Shown here in pieces: positions 50,401 through 61,139 of a DNA stretch of 64,000 nucleotides. The DNA lies in contig WGFU01000037.1 in the NCBI GenBank assembly GCA_015492075.1, positions 65,425 to 129,424 of the forward strand, read 5' to 3'. Position 1 is the stretch's first letter. Every line of letters starts with the position of its first letter. The position numbers and the translations under genes were made by a program. The DNA is from Gammaproteobacteria bacterium (GTDB taxonomy: Bacteria; Pseudomonadota; Gammaproteobacteria; GCA-2400775). The notes under the pieces were generated by a model. That model saw only the letters and a list, made by a program, of their open reading frames with translations. It was not told the origin of the DNA and did no database searches.

Positions 50401-50566
50401 AGCGCTTGGCCTGGCGCCCTTGTTATTTGCAGAGGGTCCTGGTTCGGAAATCCAACGGCCACTGGCGATAGTGGTAATTGGCGGACTCACGTCATCAACA
50501 TTACTCACGCTGTTTCTATTACCCTTGCTCTATCGCCGCTTTGGCATAAAACCCACCGGAGCCTGA
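47495..50566 (+). CDS. czcA: Heavy-metal efflux RND transporter, CzcA/CusA family
   Basis: 1023 aa. PIDAFPDISTTQVKIIVKAPGMTPEEVETRIT, AIGMLVDGAVVVVENV, RND TM architecture. Confidence 0.95.
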   Translation: MLAQLIQFALTQRMLMLLAAVLIVGSGWFAFEHTPIDAFPDISTTQVKIIVKAPGMTPEEVETRITAQIEVEMLGIPRQSILRSVTKYALTDITVDFEEGTDIYWARQQVAERLSAVWADLPADISGGIAPMTTPLGEMFMFTVEGGGLNNMEHRDLLDWVIRPALRSVTGVADVNTLGGLVRSYEVIPDNARMYALGITLDDIRTALQENNRNDGAGRLNDGEEALLVRTEGSIKTLDDVRRIVVRAHAQEPIRIADVAKVRTGALTRYGAVTHNGQGEAVQGLVLGLRGANAREVVEGVRSKLDELKPGLPEGVEINVFYDRGQLVDKAVGTVTKALTEATVLVVILLVLFLGNIRAALTVALILPLAALATFILMYQFGMSANLMSLGGLAIAIGMLVDGAVVVVENVVTHLAHRKNKHLPKLHLIYRAAREVAAPVTSGILIIIIVFLPLLTLQGLEGKLFIPVALTIVFALSASLLLSLTVIPVLASFLISKVSHKEPFAVRLLQRLYTPALRWSLNHSRTVVLCALASLVLAAVIYTQIGKSFIPTMDEGDIIVQLEKLPSINLQESINIDMRVQRAILAQVPDVIGIVARAGSDELGLDPMGLNETDSFLILKPRDAWQSESKAALIASIRNVLADFPGVGYAFTQPIEMRVSEMLTGVRGDLAIKIFGEDQQQLSASAELIVAILKNVSGAEDVYTPRNEGAQYYRLAVDRLEAGRLGISIDTLGRNLRTQVEGVRTGTIYQGSRRIPLLLRGPEQLRDSAAVFSAQRFSLPQGETTALTNLVTLERTEGPVAIKREGGNRMAVVVANVSGRDLVSFVEEAKQAVADKVSLPAGYYLKWGGQFENQQRAAKRLSVVVPVSLGLIFLTLFSTFRSVRQSVLVLANIPFALIGGVVGLWLTGEYLSVPASVGFIALLGIAVLNGVVMVTYFNQLHALGRPIYEVVTEGALRRLRPVLMTASIAALGLAPLLFAEGPGSEIQRPLAIVVIGGLTSSTLLTLFLLPLLYRRFGIKPTGA

Positions 50567-50567
50567 T

Positions 50568-50870
50568 ATGCAACAATGTCTATTGGTATTGATCGTCACT
50601 CCAACTATCGAGAACGAGCTGATTGACTGGATACTTGATCGCGAAGACATTAGTGGTTTCAGCAGTCTGGTTATCAGCGGCCATGGTGTGTCCGCACACG
50701 CATTGACGGCGGCAGAACAGGTGGCGGGTAAACAAAAGCAACTCATGTTCCAGATGCTGTTACCCGAAGCGGCCGCACGCGATGTTCTTGCTGCCGCGCA
50801 ACAATCATTTAGTGGCAGCGGCATGCACTATTGGCTGTTACCTGCCCTGGCTGGCGGCCATATCGAGTAG
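50568..50870 (+). CDS. DUF3240 family protein
   Basis: 100 aa, MQQCLLVLIVTPTIENELIDWILDREDISGFSSLVISGHG; small protein following czcA. Confidence 0.8.
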   Translation: MQQCLLVLIVTPTIENELIDWILDREDISGFSSLVISGHGVSAHALTAAEQVAGKQKQLMFQMLLPEAAARDVLAAAQQSFSGSGMHYWLLPALAGGHIE

Positions 50871-51325
50871 CCCGCTCGACAAATGGCGGTAACGCCTTAA
50901 GGTACATCTGATTCTCTGCAACAGCAATAGTACATTGGTAAAATTATTCGGATTAAGGCGCGCATTGCCACGCAAGGGTTCTTCACGCGGGGCGTATAAA
51001 ATAGTAGTCCTATTTGTTAACGAACAACGATAAGCTGAATAATTTTAATCTTCACAAGCTTTGTCATAAATTAATCAGGAGCTCCCTTAAACAAGGCACC
51101 CTTGCAACTACGTGCAATAGCAAACACATGGGTTCGGCCACATATGCCTGTGCGTTAGATAAAATGTAACAAAGTGGCTTTGGGCTGACACAATGACGCA
51201 CCAGCATGTGATGCTGCAGCAAGTTTTACACCGCAACCTTTGCAGTGGCCTCAGCTTTGTGTCATCTTGCCGGTCAATGAAAATCTGTAAAGACGCCATT
51301 GCAACCAAGCGTGATAAAAATGATA

Positions 51326-51664
51326 GGCACTGATAACCAATACATCATGGTTCATGTCACCTGTCCGGCCGAGCACGCTGTAGGGATGGCGCAGCTATTC
51401 GTCACCAAAAAAGCCGCCGCCTGTGTGAACATTATTGACAACGTGCACTCTATATATCGCTGGCAAGGCGAAATCCAAAATGACAATGAAAGTATGATGG
51501 TGATTAAAACCACGGCTTCGGCACTGGACAAACTTAGCCAGTTAATCGAGCAGCATCATCCTTACAAACTGCCAGAGATCATTGCCACACCCATCGTGGC
51601 TGGGCTGCCCGAATACCTGAACTGGGTGGGCACTTCAACTGACCAAAATGAATCCGAACCATAA
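51326..51664 (+). CDS. cutA: Divalent cation tolerance protein CutA
   Basis: VHVTCPAEHAVGMAQLFVTKKAAACVNIIDNVHSIYRWQGEIQNDNESMMVIKTT. Exact start uncertain (51299-51347). Confidence 0.93.
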   Translation, partial: GTDNQYIMVHVTCPAEHAVGMAQLFVTKKAAACVNIIDNVHSIYRWQGEIQNDNESMMVIKTTASALDKLSQLIEQHHPYKLPEIIATPIVAGLPEYLNWVGTSTDQNESEP

Positions 51665-51667
51665 GCA

Positions 51668-53560
51668 ATGAAGCCTTTATACCGAATCTGTCATCTTATT
51701 TTAGTCCTGTTTTTCTGCGTCGTACCCATGCAGTACGCCGGCGCTGTCGCCGATTCCATCGACAGCGATCTTGCTGACCGTCTCAAAGCCCTCAGCAACG
51801 AGCTCGGCCTCAGCAAAGCCGAGCAAATCGTGCTGTCACCCGATGAGGCCTTTATTTTCGATGCCAAGGCCATCGACGCTAAAACCATCGAAGCCAGCTG
51901 GCAAATCGCAGATAACATCTATATGTACCGCGACAAATTTCGCTTTGAAGTAATCGAGGGCGATGTCAGCCTCGGCCAGCCGCTATCGCCACCGGGCAAG
52001 AAAAAGTTCGATGAAAGCTTTGGCGACTCTGAGGTTTACTTCCATGAGGTCGCTATCACCCTCCCGGTTATTCGCGATAGCGGACCAGCGCAGACCATCC
52101 GCCTGCAAGCCTATTACCAAGGCTGCGTCGTAGACAGTTTCTGCTATCCACCTATAAAAAAAATCATCCGCGTCGACCTGCCAAAACTCAGCACAGTAGC
52201 ACTCAACAGCATTGACACCACAGCGAGTGCTGGCAGCGCCGGCAATGAATTCGTCTCAGAACAAGAGCAGTTCGCCGCCACCATTGCCGGCGGAAATCTC
52301 TGGTTAATTATTATTTCGTTCTTTGGTATCGGCCTGTTACTGGCTTTTACCCCCTGCGTCTTTCCGATGATTCCCATTCTGTCCGGCATTCTCATCGGAC
52401 AAGGCAAGCAACTCACCACCTCTCATGCCTTCCTCCTGTCGCTGGTCTACGTCCTCGCCATGGCGCTGACTTATACCGTCGCTGGCGTCCTCGCCGGTTT
52501 GTTTGGCGCCAACCTGCAAGCCGCCTTTCAAAACCCATGGGCCATCTCTGCTTTTGCTTTGATTTTTATTGCGTTATCACTCTCCATGTTCGGCTTTTAC
52601 GAATTGCAAATGCCCAGCGCCATACAGAGTAAGCTAACAAAAATCAGTAACTCCAGAAAAGGTGGTAGTTTCGCCAGTGTCGCCATCATGGGGGTCTTGT
52701 CAGCATTAATTGTCGGCCCCTGTGTCGCTGCACCCTTGGCCGGCGCCTTGATATATATTGGTAGCAGTGGCGATGCCGTGCTCGGCGGCCTGGCCTTATT
52801 CGCCATGAGTCTCGGCATGGGCGCACCACTATTGGCCGTTGGCGCTTCCGCCGGAAAACTGCTACCCAAGGCTGGCGCCTGGATGGATGGAGTTAAAGCC
52901 GTGTTCGGCGTTATGTTGCTTGCCGTTGCAGTGTGGATGCTTGAACGCATCTTACCCGGCACTGTATCTATGCTGTTGTGGTCCTTGCTATTTATATTCA
53001 GCGCCGTCTATCTCGGCGCATTCGACCGTGTCAGCGACATCGGTGGCTGGCAGCGCTTTCGCAAGGCCTGCGGTATCGCATTTTTCATCTACGGAATTTT
53101 TGTCATGCTAGGAGCTGTCAGTGGCGGCGGCGATGTGACGCGGCCACTGCACGGTACCAGCCTGCTTGTCACCAAGGCCCCGTCCAATCACGAGCTGACA
53201 TTTAAACCGATTAAAAGCATTGCAGATCTACAACATGAAGTGTCTGTAGCCAGCCAAAATGGCACTCCTGTCATGCTCGACTTTTATGCCGACTGGTGTG
53301 TCTCTTGTAAAGAAATGGAAAAATATACCTTCGCTGATTCCGCAGTACGGCAAGCTCTCGACAACGTGGTGTTATTGCAGGCCGATGTCACTGCCAATGA
53401 TGATGTCGACCAGGCATTATTAAAACACTTTAATATCTATGGTCCACCGTCCATCATATTTTACGATGCGCAGGGTAATGAACGTAAATCCTATCGCGTG
53501 GTTGGCTTTATGAAACCCAACCGCTTTAAACAACACCTGGATCAGATCCTGCAATTATGA
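51668..53560 (+). CDS. dsbD: Protein-disulfide reductase DsbD
   Basis: 630 aa. FTPCVFPMIPILSGI, GPCVAAPLAGAL, C-terminal thioredoxin domain YADWCVSCKEME. Confidence 0.97.
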   Translation: MKPLYRICHLILVLFFCVVPMQYAGAVADSIDSDLADRLKALSNELGLSKAEQIVLSPDEAFIFDAKAIDAKTIEASWQIADNIYMYRDKFRFEVIEGDVSLGQPLSPPGKKKFDESFGDSEVYFHEVAITLPVIRDSGPAQTIRLQAYYQGCVVDSFCYPPIKKIIRVDLPKLSTVALNSIDTTASAGSAGNEFVSEQEQFAATIAGGNLWLIIISFFGIGLLLAFTPCVFPMIPILSGILIGQGKQLTTSHAFLLSLVYVLAMALTYTVAGVLAGLFGANLQAAFQNPWAISAFALIFIALSLSMFGFYELQMPSAIQSKLTKISNSRKGGSFASVAIMGVLSALIVGPCVAAPLAGALIYIGSSGDAVLGGLALFAMSLGMGAPLLAVGASAGKLLPKAGAWMDGVKAVFGVMLLAVAVWMLERILPGTVSMLLWSLLFIFSAVYLGAFDRVSDIGGWQRFRKACGIAFFIYGIFVMLGAVSGGGDVTRPLHGTSLLVTKAPSNHELTFKPIKSIADLQHEVSVASQNGTPVMLDFYADWCVSCKEMEKYTFADSAVRQALDNVVLLQADVTANDDVDQALLKHFNIYGPPSIIFYDAQGNERKSYRVVGFMKPNRFKQHLDQILQL

Positions 53561-54150
53561 GCACTTCATCCTGGCGCAATCGCGCTATCAATATTGCTAT
53601 CGCCATTTTACTAATTGCCGGCGCGACAGCCGTCGCCATCAATCATTTTTACCGATCATCGCTTGAGCCGCGCCATCTCAGCAAGGTTTCCGGCGCCGAG
53701 ACCAATGAAACAAGTGATCTTAGCGCAACCAAAGTTGTCAGACGTCCCGACTTCACCTTGGCAGACATTGATGGCATCAAGCGCACTGTCAGTACTTGGG
53801 ATGGCAAGGTCCTAGTGCTCAATTTTTGGGCCTCATGGTGCCAGCCATGCCTGCGCGAAATACCCGCCTTTGTCGACCTGCAAAGGACCTACGGCGAACA
53901 AGGCCTACAGTTCGTCGGCATCGCGGTCGATGACATTGAGCCCGTACGCCAATTCCTCGATGTTATTCCACTCAATTATCCTGTTCTCGTTCATCCTAGA
54001 GACACTATTACTGTGGCAGAATCCTACGGCAATGAATATGGCATATTACCCTATACCGTGGTCATCAATCGTAACAGCGAAATCGTCCATACACAGCTGG
54101 GGGAAATCAGCTTCGACGAGGCCGAGGCAATTATCAAGTCATTACTCTAA
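53557..54150 (+). CDS. TlpA-like membrane-anchored thioredoxin family protein
   Basis: 197 aa. VLVLNFWASWCQPCLREIPAFVDLQRTYGEQGLQFVGIAVDD. Confidence 0.93.
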   Translation: MSTSSWRNRAINIAIAILLIAGATAVAINHFYRSSLEPRHLSKVSGAETNETSDLSATKVVRRPDFTLADIDGIKRTVSTWDGKVLVLNFWASWCQPCLREIPAFVDLQRTYGEQGLQFVGIAVDDIEPVRQFLDVIPLNYPVLVHPRDTITVAESYGNEYGILPYTVVINRNSEIVHTQLGEISFDEAEAIIKSLL

Positions 54151-54363
54151 CCCGTCGTAGTTAGATAGCTGGCCTGTTTTACCGGCAATTCGCTTGTACC
54201 GCGCCGATCTTCGGCGAAATAAGCTTAATTTATCAAGAATATACTGGACAAGCCGATAAATAGAAGGCACACTCCGTCTCATTTAGCTAATTGCGAGATG
54301 ACGGATTTTTAAAGCAATTAGCCTCCAGTTGGCGATAGTAATCAAAAACAAGCAGTAACGACT

Positions 54364-54834
54364 ATGGCACGCATTTTGGTCATCAATGGCCCTAATCTCA
54401 ACCTACTCGGTAATCGCGAGCCGGGAATCTATGGCCACAGGCCCCTGCCTGAAATTATTATCGAATTGCAGCTTAGCGCTGCTGACCTCGGTCATCAGCT
54501 CGATGCCTGCCAAAGCAATGCGGAACATGAACTCATCGAGCGCATTCATCAAGCCAGTACTGAGAAGGTCGACTTTCTGATTATTAATCCGGCCGCGTTG
54601 ACGCATACCAGTGTCGCCCTGGCCGATGCCATCAGCGCAGTCAACATACCGTTTATTGAAGTGCATATATCGAATATTTTTGCCCGCGAGCCATTTCGCC
54701 ATCACTCTTATTTCTCTGCCATTGCCCTTGGCACCATCTGCGGCCTTGGCGTACAAGGTTATGAGTTGGCCTTGCGTGCGGCGCACCACTATTTGGATAC
54801 GGTGTCCACGGCACCTCCCACCCGACAGGCATAA
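54364..54834 (+). CDS. aroQ: 3-dehydroquinate dehydratase type II
   Basis: 156 aa. [43 protein letters not shown]. Confidence 0.98.
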   Translation: MARILVINGPNLNLLGNREPGIYGHRPLPEIIIELQLSAADLGHQLDACQSNAEHELIERIHQASTEKVDFLIINPAALTHTSVALADAISAVNIPFIEVHISNIFAREPFRHHSYFSAIALGTICGLGVQGYELALRAAHHYLDTVSTAPPTRQA

Positions 54835-54839
54835 GCACT

Positions 54840-55307
54840 ATGGATATTAGAAAAGTAAAAAAACTCATCGAGTTGCTCGAGGACTCCGGGATCAACGAGA
54901 TCGAAATTCACGAAGGTGAAGAGTCCGTCCGCATCAGCCGTAGCAGCGCTGCTGCAAGTGCTGTTATGGCGGCGCCTAATATGCCGATACAGCAGCACTT
55001 TGCAGCCCCTGTAGCAGCTCCGCTGCCCGCGGCCGCACCCGTGCAGGACACCAATACTGAAACCACAATTAGTGGTCACATTATGCGCGCGCCCATGGTT
55101 GGCACCTTTTATCGCTCGCCGTCACCCGGCGCCAAGGCCTTTTGTGATGTTGGCAGCCAGGTTAAAGCCGGTGACACCTTGTGTATTATCGAAGCCATGA
55201 AAATGCTTAACCAGATCGAAGCCGACGTCAGCGGCACCATTAAAGAAATTCTTGGCGAGAATGGACAACCGGTGGAATACGACCAGCCGCTGTTTATCAT
55301 TGAATAG
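54840..55307 (+). CDS. accB: Biotin carboxyl carrier protein of acetyl-CoA carboxylase
   Basis: 155 aa; biotinylation motif [13 protein letters not shown]. Confidence 0.98.
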   Translation: MDIRKVKKLIELLEDSGINEIEIHEGEESVRISRSSAAASAVMAAPNMPIQQHFAAPVAAPLPAAAPVQDTNTETTISGHIMRAPMVGTFYRSPSPGAKAFCDVGSQVKAGDTLCIIEAMKMLNQIEADVSGTIKEILGENGQPVEYDQPLFIIE

Positions 55308-55325
55308 GTTGCAGCGAAGACTGAT

Positions 55326-56669
55326 ATGTTTGACAAAGTCCTGATTGCCAACCGCGGCGAAATCGCGCTGCGCGTGCTACGCGCCTGCCGCGAACTGGGT
55401 ATTCGCACCGTTGCCGTTCATTCCACCGCTGACCGTGACCTGAAACACGTACGCCTGGCCGACGAGTCGGTCTGTATCGGTGGCCCAAATTCCATTGACA
55501 GCTATCTCAATGTGCCTGCGCTCATTAGTGCAGCCGAAGTTACTGACGCCATAGCCATCCATCCCGGTTATGGCTTTTTGTCCGAGAACGCCGACTTTGC
55601 CGAGAGGGTGGAACAAAGTGGTTTCACTTTTATCGGGCCACGCGCCGACACCATTCGCGCTATGGGTGACAAGGTATCTGCCATTCATTGCATGAGAAAA
55701 GCCGGTATCCCCTGTGTCCCGGGTTCGGATGGTCCGCTTGGGAGTCATGCCGAGACGAATTTACGCATTGCCCGCGAGATTGGCTACCCCGTCATCATCA
55801 AAGCCGCCGGCGGTGGCGGTGGCCGTGGTATGCGTGCCGTCCATACTGAAGCCAGCCTGCTGACGGCCATTTCCTTGACCCGTACCGAAGCAGCCAGCGC
55901 CTTCGGCAATGACATGGTCTATATGGAAAAATATCTGGAGAATCCGCGTCATATCGAAATCCAGGTATTAGCGGATGAGCACGGTAACGCCATCCATCTA
56001 GGTGAACGCGACTGCTCTATGCAGCGCCGCCATCAAAAAGTCATGGAAGAAGCGCCGGCCCCAGGAATTAGCGCCAAAACACGCAAAAAAATCGGCGCAC
56101 TGTGTTCTAAAGCATGCCGCGACATTGGCTATCGCGGCGTCGGCACCTTCGAATTTCTCTACGAAAACGACGAGTTCTACTTCATAGAAATGAATACACG
56201 CCTGCAGGTAGAACATTGCGTAACCGAAATGGTTACCGGTATCGACCTGGTCAAACAGCAACTGCTGGTTGCGGCAGGAGAGAAACTGAGCCTGCGCCAG
56301 GACGATATCCACATCACCGGACACGCCATTGAATGCCGCCTTAACGCCGAAGACCCAGAAAATTTTATGCCCTCACCGGGAACCATAAAACGGTTTCATG
56401 TCCCAGGTGGCCCAGGCATACGTATCGATTCACATTTATATAGTGGCTATGTAGTGCCACCTTACTACGATTCCATGGTTGGCAAGCTGATTGCCCATGG
56501 CGAAGATCGGGCATCGGCCTTGGCACGCATGCGCACAGCGCTCAACGAGATTGTTATCGACGGCATCAAAACCAATGTTCCCTTACATCAAAGTCTGATT
56601 GATGACAGTAATTTCGCCGCCGGCGGCACCAGCATTCATTATCTCGAACGCAAACTGGGCCTGGCTTAA
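55326..56669 (+). CDS. accC: Biotin carboxylase AccC
   Basis: 447 aa. [36 protein letters not shown]. Confidence 0.99.
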   Translation: MFDKVLIANRGEIALRVLRACRELGIRTVAVHSTADRDLKHVRLADESVCIGGPNSIDSYLNVPALISAAEVTDAIAIHPGYGFLSENADFAERVEQSGFTFIGPRADTIRAMGDKVSAIHCMRKAGIPCVPGSDGPLGSHAETNLRIAREIGYPVIIKAAGGGGGRGMRAVHTEASLLTAISLTRTEAASAFGNDMVYMEKYLENPRHIEIQVLADEHGNAIHLGERDCSMQRRHQKVMEEAPAPGISAKTRKKIGALCSKACRDIGYRGVGTFEFLYENDEFYFIEMNTRLQVEHCVTEMVTGIDLVKQQLLVAAGEKLSLRQDDIHITGHAIECRLNAEDPENFMPSPGTIKRFHVPGGPGIRIDSHLYSGYVVPPYYDSMVGKLIAHGEDRASALARMRTALNEIVIDGIKTNVPLHQSLIDDSNFAAGGTSIHYLERKLGLA

Positions 56670-56700
56670 AACACGGCCGGGCTGAGCGGGCACCGCGTTA

Positions 56701-57591
56701 ATGCAAAACACCACCCAGTGGCTGCAGATTATCGTCAACACCAGCGCCGACAACAGCGACATCGTTTCCGGGCACCTAGAATCCCTGGGCGCTCTCGCCG
56801 TCACCTTGCAAGACGGCGCTGACGAAGCACTCTTCGAGACCGTGCCACACAGTGAAAGTCGGTGGCAAACTACTAAGGTCATCGGTTTGTTTGATAATGA
56901 CCGAACCCTAGAAACCCTAGGAGAGCAGTTCGCCCAGCAGTATGGTGGCAATTGTCCCAGCTTCGAAATCGAGCTGCTGGAGGATGATGCCTGGGAACGA
57001 CGCTATCTCGAACACGTTAAACCGATGAAATTTGGCCAACGCCTGTGGATCTGCCCCAGCTGGATTGACGCCACACCCGCACCAGATGCGCGCATCGTCA
57101 GTCTCGATCCCGGCCTGGCCTTCGGCACCGGTACCCATGCCACCACATCACTATGTCTGGAATGGATCGATCGCTGTGACTTTACCGATAAAACCGTCAT
57201 CGATTATGGTTGCGGCTCAGGCATTCTTGCCGTCGCAGCGATCAAATGCGGCGCCCGCCACGTCGATGCCGTTGACCATGACGAACAGGCATTGCTCGCC
57301 ACCGCCAACAATGCCGAGAAAAACCGATGTCGAGATCAAATTGAAGTATTCCTGCCCGACCAGTTTAACGGTGATAGCGCTGACATTGTTTTCGCTAACA
57401 TCCTTGCTGGTCCGTTAATTGACCTTGCCGAGACTCTGGCCGCTGTCTGCAACAGCGGCGCAAATCTGATATTGTCAGGACTGTTATCATACCAATACCC
57501 TGCCTTGCACAATGCTTACTCGCCGTGGTTTGAGCTCGGGCCGGGGCAAGAGAAAGAGGGTTGGATTTTGATAGAATGTCAAAAGCGCTGA
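56701..57591 (+). CDS. prmA: Ribosomal protein L11 methyltransferase
   Basis: 296 aa. LDPGLAFGTGTHATTSLCLEWI; VIDYGCGSGILAVAA. Confidence 0.97.
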   Translation: MQNTTQWLQIIVNTSADNSDIVSGHLESLGALAVTLQDGADEALFETVPHSESRWQTTKVIGLFDNDRTLETLGEQFAQQYGGNCPSFEIELLEDDAWERRYLEHVKPMKFGQRLWICPSWIDATPAPDARIVSLDPGLAFGTGTHATTSLCLEWIDRCDFTDKTVIDYGCGSGILAVAAIKCGARHVDAVDHDEQALLATANNAEKNRCRDQIEVFLPDQFNGDSADIVFANILAGPLIDLAETLAAVCNSGANLILSGLLSYQYPALHNAYSPWFELGPGQEKEGWILIECQKR

Positions 57592-57594
57592 ACT

Positions 57595-58155
57595 ATGAAC
57601 AAACCTGCTGAACCCAAACGCGGAGCTGAAGAGGCACTGCGCGAGCAGACGCTACACTATCAGAGCCAGCTTCATCTGCCACGGCGCTCCTTCTGGTGGC
57701 TGGTCATTATCCTGACACTCATTGTATTACTTGCTATACAGCTTAGCTTTTACTTTCAACAGCATCTACGCACCCATCCCATTGCCCAGCCCTGGCTGGG
57801 GCTGCTCTGTCAGTGGCTACCCTGTGAAGACAATGCCGGCAACCCATACCAGACGCTCCGCATTGTCAGCCGCGAAGTGATCGCCCATCCAACAGTCGCC
57901 AAGGCGGTACAGGTTAATGCCACGCTTATCAATCAAGGCGAGCAGGCCCTGGCTTTGCCAAGGCTGGGTTTGAGTTTTAAAAATATTGACGGTCAGATTA
58001 TTGCCCAGCGCCGATTCAGCCCGGAAGAATATCTGGCCGACGATCTCGACATTGGCGCCGGCATGCCACCACAACAATTGGTACGCGTATCTCTCGACCT
58101 GGTCGACCCTGGCGACAGTGCCGTCGCTTTTGAATTTGAATTTCTCACCCCGTAG
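57595..58155 (+). CDS. DUF3426 domain-containing membrane protein
   Basis: 186 aa, single TM, PWLGLLCQWLPCEDNAGNPYQTLRIVSREV; between prmA and dusB. Confidence 0.87.
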   Translation: MNKPAEPKRGAEEALREQTLHYQSQLHLPRRSFWWLVIILTLIVLLAIQLSFYFQQHLRTHPIAQPWLGLLCQWLPCEDNAGNPYQTLRIVSREVIAHPTVAKAVQVNATLINQGEQALALPRLGLSFKNIDGQIIAQRRFSPEEYLADDLDIGAGMPPQQLVRVSLDLVDPGDSAVAFEFEFLTP

Positions 58156-58255
58156 CCATAAACAATACTTCCATAAGCTGCATAAAGTTTAGTATTATGC
58201 CTTCCCTTTTTTTGATTTAGCACGGTAGCGAATCAGCGCCACCAGCAGAAAACCC

Positions 58256-59245
58256 ATGTTCCAGATTGGCCCTTATACACTGCGCAACAATGTCGTGCTA
58301 GCCCCTATGGCTGGGGTCACAGATCGACCGTTTCGACAGTTGTGCAAAAAACTCGGCGCTGGCATGGCCGTATCCGAAATGGTGTCGTCGAACTCCCTGT
58401 TATGGGGCAGCGAAAAAACCAAACGTCGCGCCAATCACGATGGCGAAGTTGAACCACGTTCGATACAGATTGCCGGCACGGAACCGAAGTTGATGGCTGC
58501 AGCCGCCAAGCATAATGTCGATAATGGCGCGCAAATTATTGATATCAACATGGGCTGCCCAGCAAAAAAAGTCTGCAATGTAATGGCGGGCTCAGCTTTA
58601 TTGCAACACGAAGATAAAGTCGCCACCATTCTCAAGGCGGTAGTAAATGCAGTCAATGTACCGGTGACATTAAAAATTCGCACCGGCTGGGATACTGATC
58701 ATCGCAATGGCGTCAACATCGCGCGCATAGCCGAAGACTGCGGCGTGCAAGCACTGGCGGTTCATGGCCGTACACGTGCTTGCGCTTATAAGGGCGAAGC
58801 GGAATATGACACCATCGCCGCGATAAAAAATGCCATAAAAATTCCTGTCATCGCCAATGGCGATATCACCACACCACAAAAAGCACGTGCGGTGCTTGAC
58901 TATACCAAAGCCGATGCCGTCATGATTGGCCGTGCAGCGCAAGGACGCCCATGGCTGTTAGGAATTATCGATCACTATCTGCGACACGATGAATTATTAG
59001 ATGACCCACCTGCGCATGAAATCCGTGATATCATGCTTGCGCACCTCGAAAATCTTTATGCTTTTTATGGCGAGTACAGCGGGGTGCGCATCGCGCGCAA
59101 ACACATCTCTTGGTACAGTAGGGGTCAACGAGATGGCGCCGCTTTTCGACATGCAATGAGCCGCGTCGAAAGTTGTGACGCTCAACTGAATATGGCGCGT
59201 ACGTTTTTTGATCAACTAGAAAACAAAATAGGTCAAGCTGCGTGA
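58256..59245 (+). CDS. dusB: tRNA-dihydrouridine synthase B
   Basis: 329 aa. VVLAPMAGVTDRPFRQLCKKLGAGMAVSEMVSS; DINMGCPAKKVCNVMAGSALL; upstream of fis. Confidence 0.97.
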   Translation: MFQIGPYTLRNNVVLAPMAGVTDRPFRQLCKKLGAGMAVSEMVSSNSLLWGSEKTKRRANHDGEVEPRSIQIAGTEPKLMAAAAKHNVDNGAQIIDINMGCPAKKVCNVMAGSALLQHEDKVATILKAVVNAVNVPVTLKIRTGWDTDHRNGVNIARIAEDCGVQALAVHGRTRACAYKGEAEYDTIAAIKNAIKIPVIANGDITTPQKARAVLDYTKADAVMIGRAAQGRPWLLGIIDHYLRHDELLDDPPAHEIRDIMLAHLENLYAFYGEYSGVRIARKHISWYSRGQRDGAAFRHAMSRVESCDAQLNMARTFFDQLENKIGQAA

Positions 59246-59529
59246 GTGCATTACCTGAAAACGTAATAAAAATAAACGAATTTTCCAATAAAGAAACACC
59301 GTTACCCTTAAATGGCCACGTCAGGGCGGCGGTAGAACATTATTTTAGCGATCTTGACGGCCATATGCCGGAAGACCTTTACCGCATGGTATTAAGCGAA
59401 GTAGAGCGCCCACTGTTTGAAACTGTCTTACAACAGTGTGGCGGCAATCTTAGTCAGGCCGCGCGCCTGCTGGGTATAAATCGCGCCACTCTGCGTAAAA
59501 AACTGTGTCACTACGGCATCTCACACTAA
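59242..59529 (+). CDS. fis: DNA-binding protein Fis
   Basis: 95 aa. VERPLFETVLQQCGGNLSQAARLLGINRATLRKKLCHYGI. Confidence 0.97.
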   Translation: MSALPENVIKINEFSNKETPLPLNGHVRAAVEHYFSDLDGHMPEDLYRMVLSEVERPLFETVLQQCGGNLSQAARLLGINRATLRKKLCHYGISH

Positions 59530-59568
59530 CCTATATTTTACCCTTACGGGGTCAAGCCCTTAACAACC

Positions 59569-61131
59569 ATGAATATTCGTCGCGCCCTAATCAGTGTTTC
59601 TGACAAACGTGGCGTCATCGAGTTTGCTCGTGAACTGAGCCGACTTGGTGTCAGCCTGTTATCCACCGGCGGTACCGCCAAACTGTTGCAAGAAAACGGC
59701 CTCGATGTTACCGAGGTGTCGGAGCATACTGGCTTCCCGGAAATCATGGGTGGGCGCGTCAAGACCCTGCACCCCAAAATCCACGGTGGCATCTTGGGGC
59801 GTCGCCAAATCGATGACAAGGTTGCACAAGAGCATGACATCGACTACATCGATTTGGTTTGCGTTAATCTCTATCCGTTTGCCGCGACGATCGCTAAAGA
59901 AAATTGCTCTTTCGACGATGCCATCGAGAATATCGATATCGGTGGCCCCACCATGGTGCGTGCGGCGGCAAAAAACCATACCTCGGTAGCTATTGTGACC
60001 GACCCTGATGACTATAGCGCCCTGCTCGAAGAGCTGAAAAACAACAGTGGTAATATTAGTAATGCGCGCCGACTGCAATTAGCGCAAAAGGCCTTTGCCC
60101 ATACTGCAAACTATGATGGCGCCGTGTCAAACTATCTTGGCAGCCTCAATCAAAAGCCGGAAGACCCTTTCCCGGTCAGTTACAGCGTCCAGTTCAGAAA
60201 AGCCCAGTCGCTACGTTATGGTGAAAACCCGCATCAACGCGCGGCGTTTTACCAAGATCTTGGTGCCGCAACGGGTAATATTGCTCATGCCACGCAAATT
60301 CAAGGCAAGGCCTTGTCATTTAATAATATTGCCGATGCCGATGCCGCGCTCGAATGCGTTAAAGCAATGGGGGATGCGCCCGCATGCGTCATAGTCAAGC
60401 ATGCCAACCCCTGCGGTGTCGCCCATGGCGCAGACCTGGCCAGCGCCTACCAGCGTGCCTTCAGCTGTGATCCGACATCGGCCTTTGGTGGCATTATCGC
60501 CGTCAACCAAACACTTGATGAGCAAACTGCACGTGCCATCATTGAGCGCCAATTCGTCGAGGTCATCATCGCGCCAAGCATCAGCGATGGTGCTCGCACC
60601 GTATTGGCCGAAAAAAACAATGTCAGGGTGCTGGCCTGTGGCAAATGGCTGACCACTGTCAATTACCAATATGATTACAAGCGTATTAATGGCGGCTTGC
60701 TGGTGCAGGACAGTGATTGTGGCCTACTCAGCGATGACATGATTAAAATCGTCAGCCAGCGCGCGCCCAGTGATGATGAAATGCGCGATCTGCGTTTTGC
60801 CTGGTCGGTGGCCAAATACGTCAAGTCCAACGCCATTGTCTATGCCCGCGACCAATTGACAGTGGGTGTGGGCGCCGGCCAAATGAGCCGCATCGACAGC
60901 GCTCGTATCGCAGCCAGCAAAGCGCAGGACGCCGGCTTTGATGTCAGCGGCAGTGTAATGGCGTCAGATGCCTTTTTTCCTTTTCGTGATGGGCTTGATA
61001 GCGCCGCTAAAGTCGGGGTCAGCGCCGTCATTCAACCAGGCGGCTCTATTCGTGACGATGAAGTAATCGAAGCTGCCAACGAACACAATATCGCCATGGT
61101 ATTTACCGGCATGCGTCACTTCCGTCACTAG
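59569..61131 (+). CDS. purH: Bifunctional AICAR transformylase/IMP cyclohydrolase
   Basis: 520 aa. [50 protein letters not shown]. Confidence 0.99.
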   Translation: MNIRRALISVSDKRGVIEFARELSRLGVSLLSTGGTAKLLQENGLDVTEVSEHTGFPEIMGGRVKTLHPKIHGGILGRRQIDDKVAQEHDIDYIDLVCVNLYPFAATIAKENCSFDDAIENIDIGGPTMVRAAAKNHTSVAIVTDPDDYSALLEELKNNSGNISNARRLQLAQKAFAHTANYDGAVSNYLGSLNQKPEDPFPVSYSVQFRKAQSLRYGENPHQRAAFYQDLGAATGNIAHATQIQGKALSFNNIADADAALECVKAMGDAPACVIVKHANPCGVAHGADLASAYQRAFSCDPTSAFGGIIAVNQTLDEQTARAIIERQFVEVIIAPSISDGARTVLAEKNNVRVLACGKWLTTVNYQYDYKRINGGLLVQDSDCGLLSDDMIKIVSQRAPSDDEMRDLRFAWSVAKYVKSNAIVYARDQLTVGVGAGQMSRIDSARIAASKAQDAGFDVSGSVMASDAFFPFRDGLDSAAKVGVSAVIQPGGSIRDDEVIEAANEHNIAMVFTGMRHFRH

Positions 61132-61139
61132 CGCTCATT

